From Glaciecola sp964643575 (lineage in GTDB: Bacteria; Pseudomonadota; Gammaproteobacteria; Enterobacterales; Alteromonadaceae), in the NCBI GenBank assembly GCA_964643575.1, contig CAZXTD010000081.1, positions 1 through 18,047 on the forward strand: a stretch of DNA of 18,047 bases, given 5' to 3'. The notes below the pieces were generated by a model that ran no database searches, was not told the origin of the DNA, and saw nothing but the letters and a program-made list of their open reading frames with translations. The position numbers and the translations under genes are program-made. Below are positions 1-9,074 of the stretch, piece after piece. The stretch's first letter is position 1, and each line of letters opens with the position of its first letter.

Positions 1-1836
1 AGTCGGTAGACAAAACTGGACTCAAGATTTCGCCCAAACATTTGAACAAAAAAAGGGCTACGCTCCGCTCATGTATTTACCCGCCACTCTTGGCTACATC
101 ATTAACAACCCCAATACCAGCGAGCGCTTTTTATGGGACATGCGAAAAACCATTGCTGATTTAATTGCCGAACGATTTTATGGCGGCATGAGAGAGCGCG
201 CCAACGCCATGGGAATTAAATTTTCAGCGCAGTCTATGAAGCCTTTTATTGATAACTTATATGCGTTAGGTCAAGCAGATATAGTGTCGGCAAACAGTAA
301 TTTTGTCGCATTGCCCACACCGAACAACAAAGCGAGTCAACGCAGTGCATTCTTAACNNNNNNNNNNCTCATCACCTATTTACACACCAACCTTGGACCA
401 CAGTACAGCCAGGCATGACTCTAAATTATTGGGGCGTGCATTATGAGCGGACACAAACATGGTGGCACGAAACGCCCATGTGGAATCGCTATTTAAGCAC
501 GGTACAAAGCGTGCTTGAGCGTGGGCAACCTGTATTCGATATTTTGCACTTACTCGGTGACGACAGTTCAACCAAATCAGACACCCATTTTTTAGACGAG
601 CAGTTACCTAAGGGCTACGACTTTGAATTTATTAGCACTCATGGCTTACTTGAAAAGCTAAGTGTAAATGAAGCAAAAAAACTCGCTTATGCCAGCGGTC
701 GTCAATACAGCATTTTGAACTTGGCAGATGATGTCAGCATGCGCCCCGAGGTCCTTGCTAAGATAGAGGAGTTGCTTGAACAAGGTGCTACTGTTGTGGG
801 TAATCCGCCCAAAGGTTCACCCAGCTTGCAAGGAAATGCCGCAGCCGATGCACAAGTGCGTGAGATTGCAGGTAAGATATGGGGGCCTAAATATGCAAAC
901 CAGGTATTTAGTAATATTCCTGATGCCTTGAAGGCGCTAAATATAAGACCAGATCTTTACATCAGCGATTCACAAAGCAAGCTCGTTTGGCGTCATCATC
1001 ACATAGCTCAAAGTAACCAAGATATTTATTTCATCTCCAATGTGGGAGCGAAGGCAACAAACTTTGAAGCTAAATTTAGAGTGACTGGCAAACAGCCAGA
1101 ACTTTGGCACCCTTACACCGGTGAGCGCAAGCGTATTAAGGAATTTACGCAAGACGAAAACCACACAATTATTGACTTGAGTATTGAACAAGTAGAGTCG
1201 TATTTTATTGTGTTTTCTGAACAAGCAAGCACTCAAGAAGTACGCAATACCGCTAAGGCAATGCTGGCAAAATTAATAGATAGCCCTTGGGATGTTAGTT
1301 TTGTTAAAGGCGTTGATATCCCCGCAGCGATTAAACTCAACTCACTCATCGATTTAAAAGACCACCCTAAAAACGATGTAAAGTATTTTGCCGGTACTGC
1401 TTTGTATACAACTGAGTTTGAATACAGCCCATCTCGAGATTATGATTATTATCTCGATTTAGGCAAAGTCACCCAATTTGCACGAGTCAAACTGAACGGA
1501 CTCGATCTTGGTGTACAAATGTGGGCGCCCTATCGCTTTTCTCTAAAAGACCAATTAAAAGACGGTCGTAATACATTAGAAGTGGAAGTAACAAACCTGT
1601 GGCCAAACCGTCTTATTGGTGATGAACGTCAATACCAAGATACCGCAAAATGGAAAGAAAACGGATACCAAGGCTATCAACTTGTGGAGTTTCCAGACTG
1701 GCTAAAAGGAGCAACTCCGCAGCAACCAACAGAACGCAACACATTCGCAACATGGAAACATTGGAGCAAAGACGACGCGCTTATTTCGTCTGGTTTAATT
1801 GGTCCGGTTCGCATAAGTAAGGTCTCAAAGCTGTGA
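1..1836 (+). CDS. Alpha-L-rhamnosidase, GH106 family (5'-partial, interrupted by assembly gap)
   Basis: Likely removes terminal alpha-L-rhamnose from oligosaccharides. The frame is open from base 2, so the start lies outside the window. The first part has family-typical segments (GYAPLMYLPATLGY, then SERFLWDMRKT). After the gap the reading resumes in another frame at base 370 with THQPW...QPGMTLNYWGVHYERTQTWW, the GH106 core. Residues near the C-terminus (LDLGVQMWAPYRF, then EVEVTNLWPNRLIGDERQ) form the jelly-roll end seen in GH106 and GH2-like enzymes. The coding frame is 2 before the ten Ns and 1 after them, so no continuous translation exists as given; I read this as an assembly fault, not a pseudogene. 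The ATG at 415 is internal, not a start. It overlaps rhaT by 4 bp. The family call is from remembered motifs and is fairly firm; rhamnose specificity is supported by the neighbouring transporter. Confidence 0.85.
358..367. other. Assembly gap (10 Ns) inside the GH106 gene
   Basis: Ten Ns in a row. A fixed run of ten is often a placeholder rather than a measured size. In GH106 proteins I expect a longer conserved stretch between the 'ADIP' region and the 'THQP' motif than the few codons here allow, so the real missing sequence is probably well over 10 bases. The reading frames on the two sides do not match. Confidence 0.95.
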
Positions 1837-2984
1837 TTGAACTGCTTAATATACAAGAGAGTCCATTTATTGGCGTCTTATTTCATGCGATTGGTGGCTT
1901 AGCGGCTGCCAGTTTTTTGCTCCCTTATAAAAAAATACAAGCATGGCCTTGGGAAATCTACTGGTTAATTGGCGGCCTATTCAGCTGGATCGTTGTGCCA
2001 TGGATATTTTCCGTCATCTTAGTACCCAATACTTTAGCAATTTTAGCTGATGCGCCCTCAGCAAGTATGCTCTGGACTTTCAGCTTTGGCCTGCTATGGG
2101 GTATTGGTGGGCTGACCTTCGGTTTAACCATGAGGTATCTGGGCATTGCGCTTGGATATTCGCTGGCGCTTGGCATTAGCGCAGTAGTCGGCACTCTCAT
2201 CCCACCTTTATTTGCGGGAGAGTTACTTGGCATTGCAGTCACCACATCAGGTCAGGTCATGCTTGCTGGGGTGTTTATTTGTATGATGGGTATTGTATTA
2301 AGTGGAAAGGCTGGCACATGCAAACAAAACGAGCTTTTTGGTGAACAACAGCAAAAAGACATGAGCGAATTTAATTTCACAAAAGGGATCGCGCTGGCGA
2401 TATTCTCAGGCTTAATGAGCTCGTTTATGGCCTACGCCTTCGCCGCCGGCAAGCCCATTGCTGATTTAGCTTTAAGCCAAGGCGCTGATAAAATTTGGCA
2501 AAACCTACCTGTATTAATTGTCATTTTAACCGGCGGTTTTGTGACTAATGCTGCTTGGTGTCTATATATTGCTAACAAAAACAAAAGTTGGTCCAGTTTT
2601 TCAGCCATCACAAATAATCGCAATAACTTAGGCAACAATGCTGACAAAACAAATATCACGTCAACATCTTCAGGGTCATCTATAGTAACGGCTCCAAAAT
2701 TATCGCCGCTCATAGCCAACACCATATTTTGCGCACTAGCAGGCAGCATTTGGTATTTGCAGTTTTTCTTTTACGGCATCGGCACCACCATGATGGGACA
2801 TTATGAGTTTTCAAGTTGGACCCTTCATATGGCCAGTATCATTGTTTTTAGCACCCTTTGGGGCCTTGCACTTAAAGAGTGGCAAGGCACGAGTATAGTT
2901 ACACGGCGATGGAACCTCTCTGGCTTGGCTGTGCTGATTTTCAGCATGGTAGTGATAGGCTTAGGTAATACGTTAGCCTCTTAA
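1833..2984 (+). CDS. rhaT: L-rhamnose/H+ symporter RhaT
   Basis: Inner-membrane proton-coupled importer of L-rhamnose (RhaT family, drug/metabolite transporter superfamily). The 383-residue protein has about ten hydrophobic segments and family-typical stretches: HAIGGLAAASFLLPYKK near residues 18-34, LLWGIGGLTFGLTMRYLGIALGYS at 87-110 and the GT(L)IPPLF segment at 120-127. It starts at GTG 1833, overlapping the GH106 stop (GTGA), with a TAAGG at 1818-1822 as possible ribosome site; this suggests translational coupling. It is about 40 residues longer than E. coli RhaT; the excess is a polar Asn/Ser/Thr-rich loop at about residues 250-290 between two membrane helices. Its position directly after a rhamnosidase fits uptake of the released sugar. 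Confidence 0.93.
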   Translation: MIELLNIQESPFIGVLFHAIGGLAAASFLLPYKKIQAWPWEIYWLIGGLFSWIVVPWIFSVILVPNTLAILADAPSASMLWTFSFGLLWGIGGLTFGLTMRYLGIALGYSLALGISAVVGTLIPPLFAGELLGIAVTTSGQVMLAGVFICMMGIVLSGKAGTCKQNELFGEQQQKDMSEFNFTKGIALAIFSGLMSSFMAYAFAAGKPIADLALSQGADKIWQNLPVLIVILTGGFVTNAAWCLYIANKNKSWSSFSAITNNRNNLGNNADKTNITSTSSGSSIVTAPKLSPLIANTIFCALAGSIWYLQFFFYGIGTTMMGHYEFSSWTLHMASIIVFSTLWGLALKEWQGTSIVTRRWNLSGLAVLIFSMVVIGLGNTLAS

Positions 2985-3094
2985 ACATGAACTCGGTTTT
3001 GGCAAAGTATCTTTGCCAAGCGCTCTGGCAGAACATTATTCAACAAACGCACAGAGTAATTCTTATTAATAAAAGTGGAAAGGCAGTACATATT

Positions 3095-4504
3095 ATGAAA
3101 GCAGGACTATTTTCTATTGGATTAGACACCTACTGGGCTCAATTTGACAATCTTTTAGACAATCTAATGGGCTATCACAATCATATTAAAGCCAATATTA
3201 AACACATGGATTGCGAACTAATTGATGCAGGGATGGTTGACTCTATCGAAAAAGCACAAGTTGTTGCAAGGCTTTTCAAAACTGAAGATGTTGACATTAT
3301 ATTTTTGTTTATTTCCACTTATGCCCTGTCATCAACGGTTTTACCGGTTGTACAAAAATCAAAAGTCCCTGTTGTATTACTTAATATTCAGCCGGTGGCA
3401 CAACTAGACTACGAGGCCTTCAATGCCATAGGTGACCGCGGCAAAATGACTGGTGTATGGCTAGAGCACTGCCAGGCCTGTTCATTGCCAGAGCTAGCTT
3501 GTGTGTTCAATCGAGTAGGTGTTGATTACCATGTGGTAAGCGGCTTTATGCAAGAGTCGTATGTTTGGCAGGAAATTCAAGATTGGGTAAGTGCAACGAA
3601 AGCGGCAGTTGGCATGCGCAATAACAGAGTGGGCGTGTTAGGCCATTATTATAACGGCATGCTTGATGTATATAGTGATTTAACCCAACAGTCAGCAGTC
3701 TTTGGCAACCATTTTGAAATACTCGAAATGTGCGAATTATTTGACCTTCGCCAAGCAGTAACAGAGCAAGAAATAAACGCCAAAATTGATATCTTCCGGC
3801 AACAGTTTGATGTTTCTCTAGGCTGCGAAAACGCCGAACTTAAACGAGCAGCGCAAACCTCGGTAGCATTAGACAAACTAGTCGCAAAACATCAACTTGG
3901 CTCTATGGCATATTATTATGAAGGCAGCGGTGAGTACGAAAATATCGTTACATCCATTATTGCAGGTAATACCTTGCTCACGGGCGCAAATATTCCTGTT
4001 GCTGGTGAGTGCGAAATAAAAAATGTTCAAGCCATGAAAATTATGGACTTGATGGGTGCTGGGGGCTCTTTCTCTGAGTTTTATTTAATGGATTTTAAAG
4101 ATGACATTGTATATCTAGGCCACGATGGGCCTGCCCATTTTGCTATAGCAGAAGGTCCGGTAGGCTTGGTTCCGTTGTCGGTATATCATGGCAAGCCAGG
4201 TAAGGGCTTATCGATTCAAATGACCGTTAAGCACGGTCCAATCACGGTGCTGTCTGTTGTCACAAGACGCGATGGTGAAGTGTTTTTACAAGTGTGCGAA
4301 GGTGAGTCAGTGCCCGGCCCTACCCTGCAAATTGGTAACACCAATAGTCGCTATAAATTTCCTATGGGCGCGCGCGAATTTGTAAACGAATGGTCTCGGG
4401 GCGGCCCTTCGCATCATTGCGCAATTGGCATAGGCCATATTGCAGGTAAGTTAGAAAAGCTGGCTAGCCTCTTAAACATCGATATACGTAAATTAAGTGC
4501 TTAA
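3095..4504 (+). CDS. L-arabinose/L-fucose isomerase-like sugar isomerase
   Basis: Predicted cytoplasmic metal-dependent aldose-ketose isomerase related to AraA. I chose ATG 3095 (MKAGLFSIGLDTYW, 469 aa), not ATG 2987: the extra 36 residues do not look like the family and a GGAAAGG lies at 3077-3083. The four metal-site positions of AraA appear conserved: Glu305 (in AGECE), Glu328 (in GGSFSEF), His343 (in YLGHD) and His440 or His441 (in GGPSHH). These sit at nearly the same spacing as E306/E333/H350/H450 of E. coli AraA. The gene lies between rhaT and a lyase, with 110 bp and 20 bp gaps, so it is probably in the same operon. The substrate is unknown: L-rhamnose is suggested by context, xylose or arabinose are alternatives. 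No dedicated rhamnose kinase or aldolase is in the window. Confidence 0.8.
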   Translation: MKAGLFSIGLDTYWAQFDNLLDNLMGYHNHIKANIKHMDCELIDAGMVDSIEKAQVVARLFKTEDVDIIFLFISTYALSSTVLPVVQKSKVPVVLLNIQPVAQLDYEAFNAIGDRGKMTGVWLEHCQACSLPELACVFNRVGVDYHVVSGFMQESYVWQEIQDWVSATKAAVGMRNNRVGVLGHYYNGMLDVYSDLTQQSAVFGNHFEILEMCELFDLRQAVTEQEINAKIDIFRQQFDVSLGCENAELKRAAQTSVALDKLVAKHQLGSMAYYYEGSGEYENIVTSIIAGNTLLTGANIPVAGECEIKNVQAMKIMDLMGAGGSFSEFYLMDFKDDIVYLGHDGPAHFAIAEGPVGLVPLSVYHGKPGKGLSIQMTVKHGPITVLSVVTRRDGEVFLQVCEGESVPGPTLQIGNTNSRYKFPMGAREFVNEWSRGGPSHHCAIGIGHIAGKLEKLASLLNIDIRKLSA

Positions 4505-4524
4505 ATATCCGGGAGTAAAAACAA

Positions 4525-7224
4525 ATGTCTATTCGTTCGTTTGTATGTATGGTTGTTTTAAGCTTTTTTACCGTTGGTTCTGTTGCATCTGAGTCGGCAA
4601 ACAGCTTTCCACGTATATGGGTTAATGATGGCGACAAACAAAAAATATTAGAGAACATTAAAAATCATCATTGGGCAGCGAGTTTACAGCATCAATTAGA
4701 ACAGCGAGTACAGCCATTTAGCCTGCGCCATGCAAGTAACCCAGAGTATTTATTGTCGCGCATACCCCGAACCTGGGGCGGTAATCACTACACCGACGTA
4801 GATATAAATAAAGCGCCTGACAATAACTTAAGTGATGTACCTAGCGGATTACCATTTAACACGAGCGGTAAAGCGCCCATACCCACCTTACATCGCGCTT
4901 TTGATTACCGCATTACGTCAAAGTCTGGTAACGCCTTTGAAGTACCGACCATCGACGATATGCTCCCCTATAACACCGCCCCTTATTTTGCGATGCCGCT
5001 AAAAATTGCGGGTACAAACGAATACGAACATGTGCCGTATATTGCTCGCCACTTGCGCTCAATTTATACCGACATTTTGGCCTTAGGTGTCGACGCTGCG
5101 GTCCTGTATTACTTAACTGGCAAACAAGAATATGCGCAATTAGCAGCTGATATTTTGTGGGCTTTTATAGAACCACTTCACTACATGAATACGGTAAAAA
5201 CTCCTAGGATTCATGCAAGCGGCGTGATTATTACTAACTACCTTCGCGACGCCCGCATTACCATGCCGATGTTCCCAATTATGTATGACTTTGTTCACGA
5301 TTTTGTCAATAATCAAAACAATACAGTGTTTGATGCGGTAACTAAAACCAGACGTCATTTTGATGATGGGCTTGCTCAATCTGTCTTTGTTAAGCTTGCA
5401 GAAATCGTTCTTGATAAAGGCATTACGCAAACAAATTGGTCGGTGCTGGAGGGTGAAGCCATTTTGTATAATATTCTCGCGATAAAAGATGCAGAAAAGC
5501 GCGATGCTTTATTTGGGATCTTTTTTAAAGAAGGTACGGCAAATCACGACTCATTTACTTGGTCATTGTCTAACTTTACTACAGAAAACATATGGCCCGA
5601 AACCGTGCTGTATGCCTTTGATGTATCGCGACGTATGCTGCAAATGATGGACACAATCGACCGCAACGATGACCTATTTAATGTTGATATTTTTGCCGCC
5701 AATGCGCACATGCTAGATGGCCCTTACGTTTTTCATAATCTTGAGTACCCGAATACAAAAACCATGAATTTTGGTGACTCTATGCGTGAACAGCCGGCCT
5801 ATGGGCGTTTGTATAATGCTTTAGCTGGCGCAGCTACACAACATGGCGACAGCAAGCACATTGAGCGTGTTAAGCAAGCTCTGTCTTATTACTATCAAAA
5901 TCAAGGTGAGTTCGCGCCCAAGATTGAAACCACCCGCCTAGGGTACATTGGGCCACTGAAGTTATTACGCGGCGTTCACTTTGATATGGATAAAGTCGTC
6001 GCCATGCCTGAAAAAGAGTCAACACTGCACCTTTCCCACGCCGGTATTGTGATGCAGCGAAACTACAACACAAGCAATATTGTCGAGCACGGTTTAATGT
6101 ATTACACAGGCGGCGCTAGCTATGTGCATGCCCATGCCTCTAGCATCGACCTAGAAATGTATGGCGCAGGCATGGTGCTCGGCCCTGATTTTGGTTCTGG
6201 CGGCTATGGCCGTGAAGTCCACAACACTTATGCGGTAAACCATGCCTCGCACAATACGGTGATTGTGAATGGACAAGCGTCTCGCAACCACCCTAGGAGC
6301 TGGTCTGAGGTTATGAGCCCTACCCGTTTATTGGCAGCCGACCCACGGCCAAAGCAAGCAGCATCATCGCCCAATATCAGCTTTAGTTGCCAAGCCCTCG
6401 ATGACACGCATAATGCTACTGTAAACCAGCGCTGCGTTGTCATGGTTAGAACAAGCAACAGCTCAGGTTATTACCTGGATATGTTTAGAGTAAAATCAAC
6501 AGGTGAAACACATTTTAGCGATTACTTGTATCATAACCTAGGCGACTCAACCGACACCACTTGGCTTGCCGGTCAGCCTGTGAGAATGACACCACAGCCA
6601 AAGCGCTATTCCAGTTATACAGATGAAAAACATCAATATCCGGGCTGGCACTGGTTTAAGCAAACTACCACGAGCGATAAAACCACAGCAGGCTTTAATT
6701 TGAGGTTTAACTTGCATGATGCACAAAGTTATATGCATGCACTGGTCCCACCTTCAAAAAATAAACGAGAGCTTAGCCTAGCCCTTGGCCCAGCAACGCC
6801 CGGTGTATCGAAAGGCTACGATAAGCGCCCCACACAAGTAGTGAGCATTCGGCAATATGGCGAGGCGTGGGATCACCCTTACGTAGTGGTATACGAACCC
6901 TCAAAGTCAGACCAAGCTACCGTGCAAAACGTGAGCTTAATTGACCAAGGAAATAAAGTGGTCGGTGCAATAGTAGAGAGTATGGTAGATGGCGAAACCA
7001 TTAAAGACATTATCATACTGCAAGATAGCCATGAGGCGATCACACGAGTACCTCAATTAAGTTTAAGCTTTAATGGACGTATGGCAATGGCACGAATACA
7101 GAGCGACGCCCAGAGCACTCAACAAAACGTCTACCTTTATATAGGTGAAGGGAGTTCGTTTAAGTTTCAAGAACAGAAAGTTGAAATAACCACAGACATA
7201 AAAATCGGTCAACCAGCACCATAA
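4525..7224 (+). CDS. Secreted heparinase II/III-like polysaccharide lyase, candidate ulvan lyase
   Basis: Predicted exported lyase cleaving uronate-containing polysaccharide by beta-elimination. The 899-residue protein begins with a signal peptide (hydrophobic core about residues 7-19, likely cleavage after VAS at 21-23). An alpha-helical toroid-like region follows to about residue 480, including the LGVDAAVLYYLTG helix. The C-terminal half carries heparinase II/III hallmarks: YVHAHASSIDLEMYGAG (His535, His537), GPDFGSGGYG, and NHASHNTVIVNG (His573, His576, Asn577). The start has a good ribosome site, GGGAG at 4510-4514, nine bases before ATG. It follows the isomerase by 20 bp in the presumed operon. 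Ulvan-active heparinase-fold families such as PL37 and PL40 are the likeliest homes given context, but I cannot assign a CAZy family from the sequence alone; alginate, heparinoid or another uronan remain possible. Confidence 0.75.
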   Translation: MSIRSFVCMVVLSFFTVGSVASESANSFPRIWVNDGDKQKILENIKNHHWAASLQHQLEQRVQPFSLRHASNPEYLLSRIPRTWGGNHYTDVDINKAPDNNLSDVPSGLPFNTSGKAPIPTLHRAFDYRITSKSGNAFEVPTIDDMLPYNTAPYFAMPLKIAGTNEYEHVPYIARHLRSIYTDILALGVDAAVLYYLTGKQEYAQLAADILWAFIEPLHYMNTVKTPRIHASGVIITNYLRDARITMPMFPIMYDFVHDFVNNQNNTVFDAVTKTRRHFDDGLAQSVFVKLAEIVLDKGITQTNWSVLEGEAILYNILAIKDAEKRDALFGIFFKEGTANHDSFTWSLSNFTTENIWPETVLYAFDVSRRMLQMMDTIDRNDDLFNVDIFAANAHMLDGPYVFHNLEYPNTKTMNFGDSMREQPAYGRLYNALAGAATQHGDSKHIERVKQALSYYYQNQGEFAPKIETTRLGYIGPLKLLRGVHFDMDKVVAMPEKESTLHLSHAGIVMQRNYNTSNIVEHGLMYYTGGASYVHAHASSIDLEMYGAGMVLGPDFGSGGYGREVHNTYAVNHASHNTVIVNGQASRNHPRSWSEVMSPTRLLAADPRPKQAASSPNISFSCQALDDTHNATVNQRCVVMVRTSNSSGYYLDMFRVKSTGETHFSDYLYHNLGDSTDTTWLAGQPVRMTPQPKRYSSYTDEKHQYPGWHWFKQTTTSDKTTAGFNLRFNLHDAQSYMHALVPPSKNKRELSLALGPATPGVSKGYDKRPTQVVSIRQYGEAWDHPYVVVYEPSKSDQATVQNVSLIDQGNKVVGAIVESMVDGETIKDIIILQDSHEAITRVPQLSLSFNGRMAMARIQSDAQSTQQNVYLYIGEGSSFKFQEQKVEITTDIKIGQPAP

Positions 7225-7339
7225 TAATATAAATCATGTAAAAGTTAGTGTAGATTAATGTTGGGTAGTGCTTATTTATCGAAGATTCTGTACTAGCGGC
7301 CTCGCACTAGACAAAGTTAAAATAATGATGAGAGATCCT

Positions 7340-7639
7340 ATGAGAACACGATTGATTAAGCAAACCGTTTTTATCACTGCCACGCTGAGCTTGGCGGCAT
7401 GCGTAAACACCGATGATACCTCAAGCCAAACGTATAACATTCAAAACAAAGACGCACAACAACAGTGCCTAGCTCAAAATGAAACAATGCAGCAAAGCAC
7501 AGTGCCTTTGTATTACGACAAAAGAGATGAACCGGTATACAGAGAACTACCGTCTATCGAAACTTTTCAGTGTCTAGTCATGCCTGAGCCAAGTCCTTCA
7601 ATCAAAGAACTAAACGAAAGAAAACCGGTATCCAATTAA
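7340..7639 (+). CDS. Small hypothetical lipoprotein
   Basis: Unrecognised 99-residue protein. From ATG 7340 it has a short basic start (MRTRLIKQ), a hydrophobic stretch and a lipobox LAAC with Cys21, so it is predicted to be lipid-anchored in the outer or inner membrane. The mature part is polar, Gln/Asn rich at first, with two more cysteines and an acidic and proline-containing tail; no domain is recognised. I prefer ATG 7340 to the upstream in-frame GTG at 7268, because only the former places the lipobox at a normal distance; GATGAGAG at 7328-7335 could serve as a ribosome site. It lies 115 bp after the lyase gene on the same strand, so it could be the last gene of that operon or separately transcribed. 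Confidence 0.6.
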   Translation: MRTRLIKQTVFITATLSLAACVNTDDTSSQTYNIQNKDAQQQCLAQNETMQQSTVPLYYDKRDEPVYRELPSIETFQCLVMPEPSPSIKELNERKPVSN

Positions 7640-8003
7640 CGATTTTTAGTTAAATGAATTGAATACGTCTCGACTAAATCTGCAAAACACTTCTCGCCTT
7701 CAGTTAAACAAACAGACTTCTTTTTTCGCTCCTAGAAATGACCAGTGCAGCTCTATATTTAACCGTTATTACGAGTAGGCTTTGTTTCTAACGAAAACCC
7801 TGTTTGTTCAATTGGTTTTTAAAGTGAATAGCTTAGTAAACATTTTCTTTCCCATTCAAGCCTAAACGAGCAAGCACTATAATTGCCCGCAATAAAATAC
7901 TTTCTTCAGTGTTTTTTAGGTTCTTATGCAATACCTTAAAAATCGCTTAAACACTCAAAAATATAAAATTTACTTTTAACCAATCAACATTACGGAATTT
8001 AAT
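7640..8003. other. Non-coding stretch, AT-rich
   Basis: No convincing reading frame, RNA gene or strong terminator hairpin was seen. A weak TTAAC/GTTAA inverted repeat follows the lipoprotein stop at about 7636-7653, but without a T-run. The right end must contain the promoter of the next gene; I could not pick a convincing -35/-10 pair. Confidence 0.5.
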
Positions 8004-8639
8004 ATGAAATATTTAACCCCATTTATTTTAGGCGCAGCAATTCTATGCTCGTTCAATGCAAGCGCTTCACTCATCACTAACGAAAATCTTGTTATAAACC
8101 CAGGCTCTGCTTCGATAGTAGCCACTGAAAACCAACGTTTATTTACAGCAATTAATTTAGGTGTGCTCGCTTCCGATTTTGATGCCAATGCCATTTTTGC
8201 GAATCCACTTACTCATATTGCGCTCAGTGGCACGAGCGTCTCTAACTCAGTGACTGCCTCAGAGGTATCAAATAGCGATGGTACAATAACTCGTACAACT
8301 TCAAATATCAGAACTACAACTCAACGCACATTGGAAGATGTAATGATAAATGAAGCACTGAACCTAAACGGTTTTTCATTAGGGAATATTTCATTATCAG
8401 GAAATTCAATATTTTTAGATTTTCAAAATATTGATATTTTTGAAACATCATTGCTATCGCTAGATGTGATGTTTCAGAGTGTAAGTACTACTGAGTTACT
8501 CAATCAAACTAGTGAAATTCTTGTGAATAGTGTAAACCCCAGCAACCCAACAGCAGTGTCAGAGCCCCACATTGCTTTTGCTGGAGTAGTTGCTTTTTTC
8601 ATTATTTTTATGAGGCTTCAATCTTCAAAGCAGCGGTAA
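8004..8639 (+). CDS. Small exported protein with PEP-CTERM-like C-terminal anchor
   Basis: Unrecognised 211-residue protein. It has a signal peptide (MKYLTPFILGAAILCSFNASA, cleavage likely after residue 21), a polar Ser/Thr/Asn-rich middle with few charged residues, and a C-terminal tail at 185-211 made of VSEPH, a hydrophobic segment (IAFAGVVAFFIIFM) and a short basic end (KQR). That tripartite tail resembles the PEP-CTERM signal handled by exosortase/archaeosortase systems, with SEP in place of PEP. It lacks the usual double Arg directly after the helix, so a plain C-terminal membrane anchor is also possible. ATG 8004 has GGA at 7993-7995 upstream. It stands alone: non-coding DNA before it and a strong terminator after it. 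No exosortase gene is in the window. Confidence 0.6.
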   Translation: MKYLTPFILGAAILCSFNASASLITNENLVINPGSASIVATENQRLFTAINLGVLASDFDANAIFANPLTHIALSGTSVSNSVTASEVSNSDGTITRTTSNIRTTTQRTLEDVMINEALNLNGFSLGNISLSGNSIFLDFQNIDIFETSLLSLDVMFQSVSTTELLNQTSEILVNSVNPSNPTAVSEPHIAFAGVVAFFIIFMRLQSSKQR

Positions 8640-8646
8640 TTAAATG

Positions 8647-8682
8647 TAATGGGCTTTTGCGAAAAAGCCCATTACTATTTTT
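8647..8682 (+). terminator. Rho-independent terminator after the PEP-CTERM-like gene
   Basis: A perfect 12-bp inverted repeat (TAATGGGCTTTT at 8647-8658 with AAAAGCCCATTA at 8663-8674) closes a four-base GCGA loop of the stable GNRA type and is followed by CTATTTTT. It begins 8 bases after the stop codon. Confidence 0.88.
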
Positions 8683-9074
8683 AACACAAAACCTTCTTTA
8701 AAATCACATTAACAAGCATAAACTATTTACACTGAAACAGGTAAATACAGTGATTTGATTTGCTACCATCACTTGTATCATCTACGGACACTTAGCTTCA
8801 GTTTGGTGAAAAAGACCTACCTATCTTCAAATAGAACTTCTAAATCTTTATGAAAATTTTGAATTGTATCTAATTACATACTTTAGAATTAAAAAATTTA
8901 CGTAATCAGTGACATATGTACTTTATTGTAGAGTGATGTATCATCATAACGTAACACATTTCTGTAGTAATAATGACGTTCAATATTTAGAAATACAATG
9001 TTTAGGCATTACAAATTGCGGTCATTTAATGCACTTACTTGAAATCTAATTTGTATAAGTAATAGAGGTTAAAA
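8683..9074. other. Non-coding stretch upstream of the Lrp-type regulator
   Basis: Strongly AT-rich DNA without a credible coding frame on either strand. It contains a perfect palindrome ACATATGT at 8912-8919 and a short dyad TGATG-TAT-CATCA at 8934-8946, about 130 bases ahead of the regulator start. Either could be an operator, but this is only a pattern. The stretch presumably carries the regulator's promoter. Confidence 0.45.

Noticed and set aside
415..417. ATG 415 as the start of a separate 473-residue gene
   Set aside because: The same frame reads conserved GH106 sequence upstream of it from base 370, so it is an internal methionine.
2987..3094. N-terminal 36-residue extension of the isomerase from ATG 2987
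   Set aside because: The extension does not resemble the family, which starts at MKAGLFSIG, and a better ribosome site lies before ATG 3095.
5140..6738. Several antisense open frames inside the heparinase-like gene
   Set aside because: Short, without ribosome sites or recognisable domains, and lying opposite strongly conserved coding sequence.
7268..7339. GTG start for the small lipoprotein
   Set aside because: It would bury the signal peptide and lipobox about 45 residues into the protein.
8730..8760. CACTG...CAGTG inverted repeat in the non-coding stretch before the regulator
   Set aside because: Only five base pairs with a 13-base loop in AT-rich DNA; consistent with chance.
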